64,000 nt of DNA, from assembly GCA_963932465.1 (NCBI GenBank), contig OZ010788.1, forward strand, positions 196,356,559 to 196,420,558. Direction: 5' to 3'. The notes beneath the pieces are model-generated. The model was not told the DNA's origin and made no database searches. It was given only the letters and a program-made list of their open reading frames with translations. The translations under genes were made by a program, and so were the position numbers. This document shows positions 56,291 to 64,000 of the stretch, one piece after another; position 1 is the first letter of the stretch, and every line of letters begins with the position of its first letter. The DNA comes from Maratus speciosus. Lineage: Eukaryota > Arthropoda > Arachnida > Araneae > Salticidae.

Positions 56291-57070
56291 GAGTCGTATG
56301 TAATATTCTGATCATATATATACAAATTAAACACCTAAAATAAATGCATTTAACATAGCAACTAATTCACACATTTAATGACGTAACAATGTTGGAAATC
56401 AAGAACAAATAAATGAGCATTTCACGTGTTTTATTCTCAGTATCTACGTCCGCAAGGTGTCTTTTCATACCACAACGTTCCTGTTCTACAGCTTTGTAAT
56501 GGACTATTTTTCCGTAGATTGCATAGTTTTCAAGAACAGCACGTTAACCCTTTATACCCTTTATACGGTACTTTAAAGTACCATTAAAATAACTTATTAT
56601 GAAGTTCATTTAATAGATCGATTAGTAGTAATACAGTTTATAATGAGTTACAGATACTTTACTTTATCTTGTTCCAAAAGCATTATTGGTTGCAGTAAAC
56701 AAAAATATTTTTAAAAGGATGATTTCTTTTCAGTTTTTTTGACGTTGGAAGATTGGGAGAGGAAAGTTTTGAATCCTAAAATATTTCTATTGTAAGAACA
56801 TTATATTTGTACATTTCCTAATTCCACAGAATACTAAAAATAATATTTCAAATAAAATATTTGAGTGAAGTTATAAATATTTCACAAAATCCCTATAAAT
56901 TCAAATTCAATTAATTAATTTTAATTGGCAAAATCCTTCTAAAGTTTATTACAAACAAACAAACGTTACTTCTTTACAATATTAGTATATAGAAATTGTA
57001 CAGATGTGTATTTTGAACATTCCATTTAAGAAAAGAAATAAAAATAATTTAGTTTTCAACGAATTTTCTT
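56291..57070. other. AT-rich stretch with a one-ended TTAA-MITE-like terminus
   Basis: TTAA at 56544-56547 is followed by CCCTTTATACCC and, 20 bases in, by the perfect palindrome GGTACTTTAAAGTACC (56567-56582). No right end was found. TTTTCTTTTGTTTCACAG at 57064-57081 looks like a splice acceptor at the start of the Bel/Pao coding sequence but is probably coincidental. Confidence 0.4.
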
Positions 57071-59038
57071 TTGTTTCACAGAAGACCCCCTATTCACGTA
57101 TTGTTCGGGGGGAGTGTAACCAAGCCCAAACCACATGATGTGTTTTCCGTAGAAATTAGTGAACTAGAAGGAGATAACGCGTTTAGTTGTGAAGTATTTT
57201 CCGAAAGAAAGATTTGCGGATTTGTCCCTAAAATTAAAGATTATAGGATTTTAAATGAGCTTAAGAAAAGACATATTAATCTAACGGATCACTTTTGTAA
57301 GGAAACCGAAATTGATGTTTTGATAGGGGCAGATTTGATAGGAAGATTATTAACAGGTAATTTAATTCAATTGAATTGCGATTTGACTGCCATAGAAACC
57401 AAACTGGGTTGGACTGTAATGGGAAAACAAATTTCTAGTAAGAAACATAATATTTTGACAACATTGTCTATGCATGTTAGAAATGTTCCTTTGAATGAAT
57501 TATGGGAACTTGAAACAATAGGAATTTCTGACCCCATTCCGAGTTTTGAAAGGAAAGAAAATTTTGATTTAAGCGATTTTGAAAATAAAATGAAAATTCT
57601 TCCCGATGGCAGATATGAAGTAGATCTTCCATGGAAGTGTAATTCTAAGAACTTGACAGATAACAAAATTTTAGCTTGGAAGAGACATGAAAAAATGATT
57701 AATAAATTGAAATGCGGGGGATTTTTCGCTGAATATCAGGAAGTATTTAGGGAATGGGAAAAATTAAATATTATTGAGCGTGTCCCAGAAAATGAATTAA
57801 GTAATAAATGTCATTATTTACCGCATAGGCCCGTAATCAGGTTAGATAAGAAAACTACAAAGGTACGCCCTGTATTTGACGCGTCTGCTTCTGAAAGAGG
57901 AAAACCCTCCTTAAATGAATGTCTATATAAAGGAATTAATCTCATTGAAGTAATACCTGATATTCTTGACCGTTTTAGAACATATCTTATCGGTATAACT
58001 GCAGATATGGAAAAAGCTTATTTAATGTTATCTGTTATGCCTAGAGATAGAGATTTTCTTAGATTTTATTTCCCATGTAATGAAGGGCAATTGATTTATA
58101 GACATTGTACAGTTGTATTTGGTGTATCTTCCAGCTCTTATTTATTAAGTGCATCCATAATGCATCTATTAGAAAATAGTCCCCCTGAATATAAAGAAAC
58201 TGCTGAAAAATTGAAATGTTCGTTTTATGTAGATAATTGTGTGTCAGGTGTTTTTAACATTGATGAAGCTGAAACATTTATTGAAAATGCAAAATTGTTA
58301 ATGTCTAAAGGATGTTTTAATTTGCGTTGTTTTGAAAATGTAACTTGCAAGAATGTCGATAAGAGTTCTGGGGATACTTCTATTTTAGGGATTATTTGGA
58401 ATTTAAATAATGATTCTTTAAAATGTTGTTTAGATTTAGAAGCAGTAACGTGCGAAAGGAAAATTACTAAGAGATTAATCTTGAGCATTGTACAAAGGAT
58501 TTTTGATCCTATCGGCTTATTGTCACCAACTACATTGCTTCCAAAACTATTATTGCAAGATTCATGGAAACAGAAAATTCCATGGGATCATGAATTGCCT
58601 TGTAATATTGTAAATGTATTTTTGAAATGGCTAAAGAATATCGATGTGTTAAAAGAAGTAGCTATACCTCGCTACTTGGAGATTAATACTTCATCTGAAC
58701 TCCATGTTTTTGTTGATGCAAGCAAAGGGGCATATGCAGCGTGCGTCTTCGCTAGATCAATAATTGGTTCTGAAGTAAAGGTTATACTTGTTAGAGCGAA
58801 GTCTAGGGTTGCTCCTCTCAAAACTTTGAGTATGCCACGTTTAGAACTAATGGCTTGTTGTATAGGTGCTCGACTCGCGAATTCTGTCATCAAAGCGATC
58901 AATATGCCAAATCTGAAAATGACATTTTGGTCAGATTCTACTACTGCACTTTGGTGGATAAAAGAACATGGAAATTGGTCAATTTTTGTGAGCAACAGAG
59001 TTAAAGAGATTCGGCAATTGACCAGAACGGAATCATAG
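57071..59038 (+). pseudogene. Bel/Pao polyprotein, part 1: protease remnant, RT, RNase H
   Basis: Residues 1-120 hold the C-terminal part of a Bel/Pao aspartic-protease-like (DUF1758-type) region (DVLIGADLIGRL near 90). RT occupies roughly residues 230-480: RPVFDASASERGKPSLNECL, then ITADMEKAYLML, VVFGVSSSSYLL, and FYVDNCV at about 385-391, where most reverse transcriptases have YVDD. RNase H begins near residue 544 with FVDASKGAY, then MPRLELMACC and FWSDSTTALWW (about 620). The family copies its RNA into DNA in cytoplasmic particles. The frame is lost near 59025, within the segment after RNase H. The start shown is only where the open frame begins; the true start lay upstream and is missing. 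Confidence 0.85.
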
Positions 59039-60525
59039 AAGCACGTTCTGGAAGTTTAAACATAGCTGATATACTATCGCGTGGCTGCTCTCCACAACGA
59101 ATGCTTAGTTCGAGTTGGTGGGAAGGTCCTAAGTGGTTAAAGGAAAATCCTGGGTGTTGGCCAATGGACGCGATTGACTGTCAACCTAAAGAAGTAGATT
59201 TAGAAAAAAAGAAAGTTAAAATTATGAATGTTGATCTAGCTAAAGACGCACCCCATTGGTTCTTAAATAATATATCTAATTATGACAAAATGATAAGAGT
59301 ATTTGCTTATCTTTTGAGATTTGTAAATAATTGTCGTAAGATTTCTGATAAATGTGAAGATTTGAATCTTTCTCAAAATGAAATTCAGGATTCGGAAAAT
59401 CCCCTAATCAGTTTAGTCCAAAGGTATTATTTGTACAATAAAATGTCTGTGCATAATATTGTTACATTCGTAGATAATAATGGCGTTTTAAGGGTAAAAA
59501 CTAAAATAACTGAAAGAAATGATCAAGAATCATTTTTGTATCCAATATTGTTGCCAGATAAGTGTGAATTTACTAAACTGTTGGTTAGATCTGTACACCA
59601 AAAGAACTGTCATGCGGGAATAAGAATAATGCTGTCTTTAATAAGAGAAATATTTTGGATTATTAGAGCTAGAAGAGCCATCAAAAATGTGTTATTTGAT
59701 TGTATTCCATGCAAAAGCTTTAAAGCAAAATCCTTGTCAAGCGAACCGACGCCTTTACCACCTGATCGCGTGACGAATTGTGCTGTATTTGAAATTATAG
59801 GAGTGGACTTAGCAGGGCCTCTATTCCTGAAAACTGGCGAGAAAGTTTGGATAGCGTTATTTACTTGTGCAGTTTATCGTGCACTTCACCTTGAACTAGT
59901 TAACTCGCTATCTTCTGATGCATTTCTTCTAGCACTGAGGCGTTTTATAGCTAGACGCGGAAGACCTAGTACTATTTATTGTGATAATGGAACGAATTTT
60001 AAGGGAGCTTCCAATGAACTTTCGAAATTAAATTGGGATAAAATTTTAAGAGAAACTATGACGCATAAAATTGTTTGGAAATTTATACCTCCCACCGCAG
60101 CTTGGTGGGTAGGCTGGTGGGAAAGGCTGGTTCGTATTGTAAAAGAATTGTTAATACGTACTCTTGGTAGATCAGTGTTGACTTATGAAGAATTGAATAC
60201 ATTTGTATGTGATTGTGAATCTGTAATTAATTGTAGACCTCTAACCTATATCTCTGAGGACCCACTAGAGCTAGTTCCTCTTACTCCCGCTATGTTTCTT
60301 ACTGAAAACAGATGTTTTAGCAATTCAGATATTATCGAATTAGATTCTCGAAGTTTAAGGAGAAGGGCAAATTATAGAGCTAAACTTCTTACCGATTTTA
60401 GGCAACGCTTTAGAAAGGAATACCTCAGTGAATTAGTCCAAAAGCATACTGAAAAACACACACGTGAGCCTCGATTGGGGGAAGTAGTCTTGATTGGGGA
60501 TGATAATAAAAAGCGTTTATTTTGA
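59026..60525 (+). pseudogene. Bel/Pao polyprotein, part 2: integrase
   Basis: After the frame change, SGSLNIADILSRGCSPQRML leads into SSSWWEGPKWLKENPGCWP, a signature at the Bel/Pao RNase H-integrase junction. From ATG 59101: a zinc-binding H2C2-type segment (VHQKNCHAG...LFDCIPCKSF), then the integrase core with GVDLAGPLF (Asp near residue 236), YCDNGTNFKG (Asp near 295) and WWERLVRIVKELL (Glu near 340), so the DDE triad is complete. CRPLTYISEDPLELVPLTPA follows. A TGA at 60523-60525 stands where a Trp is expected before PLGKVIQL. Confidence 0.85.
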
Positions 60526-60879
60526 CCCTTAGGGAAAGTGATTCAGTTGATTTCTGGACGGGATAGTAAAATCCGTACTGTTAAGTTAAAAACGCAGCAC
60601 GGCACGGTTTTACGTCCGGTCCAGCGCATCTTCCCTTTGGAAATATATTCGAATGATACGAATGAAATCGCATTTAACAAGTTGGGTGAAGAGAAATCTA
60701 GTTCTAGTGAATGTATTAATGATAAAAATGTATCTTCTCCTGATAGTGTCATAATTAAGAAACATACCTCTTCTGGAAGATGTGTAAGAGCTCCGAAGAA
60801 ATTAGATCTTTTTAATAACAATTGTTATGTATTTGAAACTCTCCCCAAGTTTCAAAGGGGGGAGGATGTTAGGAATTGA
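60526..60879 (+). pseudogene. Bel/Pao polyprotein, part 3: C-terminal tail
   Basis: The same frame as part 2 continues past the TGA: PLGKVIQLISGRDSKIRTVK is the usual sequence after the integrase core, then a serine-rich stretch, and KFQRGEDVRN at the end. Bel/Pao proteins commonly end with a GGEDV-like stretch overlapping the polypurine tract, as here. No separate function. Confidence 0.8.
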
Positions 60880-61130
60880 AGTGAAATGAAACTAGTGGCA
60901 TGCGCTGTGCGTGATATTGGTAATGTAAATTTATTGATGCGTAGTTAATAGGAGTATTCCATGAATGTATGTGAACTGATGAATTCTCTTGTAGTAAAAT
61001 TAAATATGTTTTATTGTCGGAATTAAATGTTTATTTTATACTATAAATGGCTTTTTGTATGAGTTTGAGCCCAGATTCTAATTCATTAACGCCCAGCATC
61101 GTGTAGATGCAACTCGCAAGAAGAATATCA
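60867..61130 (+). repeat. Putative 3' LTR start of the Bel/Pao element
   Basis: AAAGGGGGGAGGA (polypurine tract) is followed at 60867 by TGTTAGGAATTG, a typical LTR start. Without a 5' LTR in the window the right boundary cannot be set. The end shown is arbitrary, before the Tc1 remnant. Confidence 0.5.
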
Positions 61131-62424
61131 GAAGGTTAGCATTACATTTTAAGCTAAGCCTCTTTATAACTCTTAACACTATCAGACCACACAAAGTACT
61201 TGCATCAATATTGTTCCAGCAGTTTTTAATAGCATTCATCAAATCTAACTTTGAATTGAATTGTCGTCTATTTTTATAACCATTTCGGGCTAAAATTCCC
61301 CAAAGATTTTCTTTTACATTCCAATGGGGTCTACGAACTGACCATTAAAGGCATTTCACCTCATTAGCTTCCACCCAAGATTTAGTCAACTTCGAAGCAT
61401 GAACGGAAGCGTTGTTCTGCTGAAATGTTCAGTCTCCTGAAGTTATAAGAGGAGCAATGGATAATAAATTATCTCCTAACTTATCTTGATACATAACTGA
61501 ATTCATTTTGCTATGCATGAAAACAATTTGAGTGATTCCACAGAGCCCAAACGATTGCCGAGCCAACTCCAAATTGACGCTTTGAAAAAATATGAGGTTC
61601 CTGTCGTAAATCATGTTAAAAGAATTTATAGCAGTCGGTTACATCGAAATTAAATTTCTTTTCATCGGAAAAGACAACATCTCTCCAATTTGTGCCTTCG
61701 GTTAAATGTTTCGTGCAAAAGCTAAGCGAGCATTTTTGTGGTGCTTAGAAAGAAGGGGTTTTCCTTTAATTTTTTTTAATTGAACAATGGGATTGTTACT
61801 TAAAACATTTCTTACCGTTCTTCTTGTACATGGTAATTGTAACTGTTCTTGAATTTGGGCAGACGACACTTTTTAACCGCAAGCTAGCTTCCGGATTTGT
61901 CTTGATTGTCTTACAGTTAAAGATTTCGGTCTTCCTGTACGCTTCTTACTGCCGTAATCTTCGGGATTTCTGAGAAAACTGTTTACTGCAGCCTTGGACT
62001 TTCCTATTTTTCTTGCAATATTAGAACCAGACATTCCAGCTTCATTTAAAGTTAATATTTTAATTTGTTCACCATCGGATGACTTTTTTCCTCTTGGCAT
62101 CGTATTAAACACACTAAATACAAAATGAATGCACGTAACATTTACATTTACCTAAACTTTCCTGGCGACCAGCTTTCTCAAGTCTGGCATTATGCCAAAT
62201 AAGGTTAGAACCATTGGCTTTATAATTTTTTCCAAGTTGCTTTTCATTGGTTGTAAAACAATTAGCATAATTTATGTTCCTTCTTCCGTTTTTTTAAACA
62301 ATGTTTATGCTTATTATTGCGATGTTGATTATGCAAATGAAAATAGAATTTGCGTTATCAACAATTCCATTACTTTTTGATTTTTGTAAATTTTTCTATC
62401 GGCTTCATAATTTTTCCAGCACTG
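61131..62424 (-). mobile_element. Tc1-type transposon remnant
   Basis: The outer 5' end on the minus strand is CAGTGCTGGAAAAATTATGA (plus 62405-62424), with TA outside at 62425. A decayed transposase follows. No matching opposite terminus was found near 61.1 kb, so the 3' part is missing or too diverged. Confidence 0.7.
61140..62100 (-). pseudogene. Tc1-type transposase, decayed
   Basis: From the ATG at 62100 (MPRGKKSSDGEQ), an intact N-terminal helix-turn-helix region reads ILTLNEAGMSGSNIARKIGK and RNPEDYGSKKRTGRPKSLTV before a stop at 61875. Further on, in other frames, are FSDEKKFNFD (first catalytic Asp, about 61670), FQQNNASVHASKLTKSWVEA (about 61400, Asn where the second catalytic Asp is normal) and ENLWGILARNGY (the Glu, about 61300). 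Several stops and frame changes separate these. It is not closely similar to the plus-strand Tc1 at 39991, so it belongs to another Tc1 lineage. Confidence 0.85.
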
Positions 62425-63680
62425 TAGTAGCCCAGAAAAATATTACATCAATTCCCTGGCAACTACTTTAAAGTTGATAGTAATGCAAATATTACAGCAT
62501 TGAAAAATATGCAAATTAGGCTTCATAGCTGACAGATAAATGTTCAGAATATGCAAATCGCGACATTTATCTGAAGCAAATAGTCCAGTAGTCATTATCT
62601 AGAAAAGACAATTCAATCTGTCATTTATTGTATCTAAAATTTGCATAAAATAGCACAAAAAACATCAAATTTGCGTAAACTTAAATATTCTCGAAAATTG
62701 GACCACCTAGAGAAAAACGGAAAGCATATTCGGAATCAGCGTAAAAAACTGATCTAGAATCAACTATTTTCAGTTCTGTGAAAGAACATTGTTGTCCAGT
62801 GTTATACAGAAAATTTTGTCCCTTTGCGAATGTAAATAGTTTCGTAAATTCATCAGAAATTATCGAATTTGGATAAGGAATTCATTAAATAATTTATTTA
62901 ATGACGCTCAACTAAACCTTACAACTTGCACACATTATTAGCCCCCGGTATGCTATTTCTTTCTCCCAGCTTATTTTGTGTCGTCTCCAAAAAATAACGT
63001 TACGTAGTATAAGTCAGCCGTAAAACAAAGCAGAAGTATCATTGTACGATTAAATACTCTACAGCAATTTTTTAAACTTCTAAGCATCGCACATTTTCAA
63101 TTTTCATACCGTCATATTGGGAAAAAAAAGTACTTTTTAATGCAATTTGTTTGAAAACTGCATCTCCATTTATTTTTGAGGATTTTTTTTTTTGTAGTTT
63201 TTAAAGCCATTTGTTTAATATTGGCAACGGAAGACTTCATTTCTGTAGAAAGTTAACGAAAAATAGCAATTATATTTTTTTGTTGCCATTTTAACATAAA
63301 ACTGAAAACAAAAATTTAATTAATATATGTACCTACTATTTTGAAAAAATATAAATGAATGATTTCTGATAAAACATGGAGCTATTATAAACTAAATTTA
63401 ATTTTAAATATTTGTATTAATATTACGAACAAATGAAGGCCTGTGAATATTTTGAAAGCCGATTTTTTTTTTCGAGTTTTTTGAATGACGAAATCTTTTT
63501 TTTTTTTTTTTTTTTTTTTTTTTGGATTTGTGTATTATTCAGCGGTAGTGACGTCCTAAACATGTATTACTGTAAATGTTGTTTAATACTGGATCGCAAA
63601 TGATGAATTCTTCCGCGGATGCGGATGCCGTCATTTTATGTAAAATAAAATCTCGTGTTTTAAGTCTTAAAACTGAACTA
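62425..63680. other. AT-rich stretch with a poly-T tract
   Basis: No gene seen. A T run of about 29 bases lies at 63496-63524. Confidence 0.5.
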
Positions 63681-64000
63681 CAGTAGAGTCCCACTTAACC
63701 GAGTTTCCGCTTTAACCGAGTAATTTTCTTTTGATGGGCTGATGGCTTCCATTATTATAAAACAGCCATTATAAATGAAGTGTTAGGTGAAGATGAAAGA
63801 GCAGCCGTAAAAAGTTAGAACTCTGATTTTTTCTGGTCAGAATGGGAAAAAAAATAGCCATACTTTTTTTTCCCCCATTCTGACCAGAAAATAAGAGTTC
63901 TAGCTTTTTGCGACTGCTCTTTAATCTTCACCTAACACTTCATTTATAATGACTGTTTCATAATAATAGAAGCCATCAGTCCATCAGAAGAAAATGATTC
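63681..64000. mobile_element. Pogo/Tigger-type foldback element, cut by the window end
   Basis: CAGTAGAGTCCCACTTAACCG at 63681, preceded by TA, is a Tigger-style terminus. From about 63721 to 63854 a left arm is mirrored by 63863-63999 (for example AAGTGTTAGGTGAAGAT and ATCTTCACCTAACACTT). The opposite terminus lies beyond 64000. Nearly all of it is inverted repeat, with a short centre near 63855-63862. Confidence 0.8.

Larger units (their letters stand above)
57071..60880 (+). mobile_element. Bel/Pao LTR retrotransposon, 5'-truncated pol region
   Basis: A long plus-strand coding region contains the end of a protease, reverse transcriptase, RNase H and integrase in the Bel/Pao order, ending in a polypurine tract and a TGTTAGG start that looks like the 3' LTR. 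No gag, no 5' LTR and no full protease are seen upstream of 57071. The three breaks are few for this length, so it was intact until fairly recently. Confidence 0.85.

Noticed and set aside
57062..57081. Splice acceptor before the Bel/Pao coding sequence, suggesting domestication as a host exon
   Set aside because: The tract fits an acceptor, but the frame carries a frameshift and stops downstream and ends in a normal retrotransposon polypurine tract, so truncation is the simpler reading.

Overview
The window is AT-rich nuclear DNA from an animal, most likely an arthropod and plausibly an arachnid. The reasons are one tRNA-derived SINE with clean target-site duplications, a Bel/Pao retrotransposon, a non-LTR element with RNase H, Tc1, mariner and pogo/Tigger relics, many short inverted-repeat elements, and no compact gene arrangement. 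The arachnid guess rests mainly on the style of the Bel/Pao protein (YVDN in place of YVDD) and is an inference. I recognise no intact host protein-coding gene, rRNA, functional tRNA or CRISPR array. Every convincing coding stretch is mobile-element protein, and every one of them is broken.

Layout. 0-6.5 kb: minisatellites, a tandem ~150-bp repeat block, a large foldback element and a short MITE. 6.4-10 kb: AT-rich DNA with little to report. 10-15 kb: three copies of one TTAA-flanked (piggyBac-like) MITE, a scatter of a GGGNNAAARATACGCA motif, and a 1.6-kb long-inverted-repeat element. 16.4-18.4 kb: decayed pogo/Tigger transposon on the minus strand. 22.1-24.5 kb: a 2.4-kb DNA transposon with 35-bp terminal inverted repeats, a small first exon, an intron and a decayed protein of a family I cannot place. 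24.8-27 kb: 5'-truncated non-LTR retrotransposon on the minus strand. 30-32.4 kb: two degenerate minisatellites, one split by a complete SINE. 33-35.3 kb: nested elements. 36-38 kb: a hAT-type MITE and a TTAA MITE. 39.2-43.9 kb: Tc1 relic inside an inverted-repeat pair, then a cluster of four inverted-repeat units, two of them nested. 44-47 kb: Tigger 5' fragment, a foldback element with nearly identical arms, a mariner pseudogene and a MITE. 48-54 kb: TTAA element, a 35-bp SINE stub, a hAT-like element with microsatellites, and dispersed and tandem repeats. 57-61 kb: Bel/Pao pol region, 5'-truncated. 61-62.4 kb: Tc1 transposase relic on the minus strand. 63.7 kb to the end: a pogo/Tigger-type foldback cut by the window edge.

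How it fits together. The region behaves as a graveyard of cut-and-paste and copy-and-paste elements, with insertions inside insertions that give a relative chronology. The non-LTR element type could supply the machinery for SINE copies (inference). The most interesting items are the unplaced intron-bearing transposon at 22.1-24.5 kb, the foldback at 44.95-45.88 kb whose arm tips carry hairpins kept by compensatory changes, and a shared design (TTAA target, CC start, hairpin near the end) across several unrelated MITEs.
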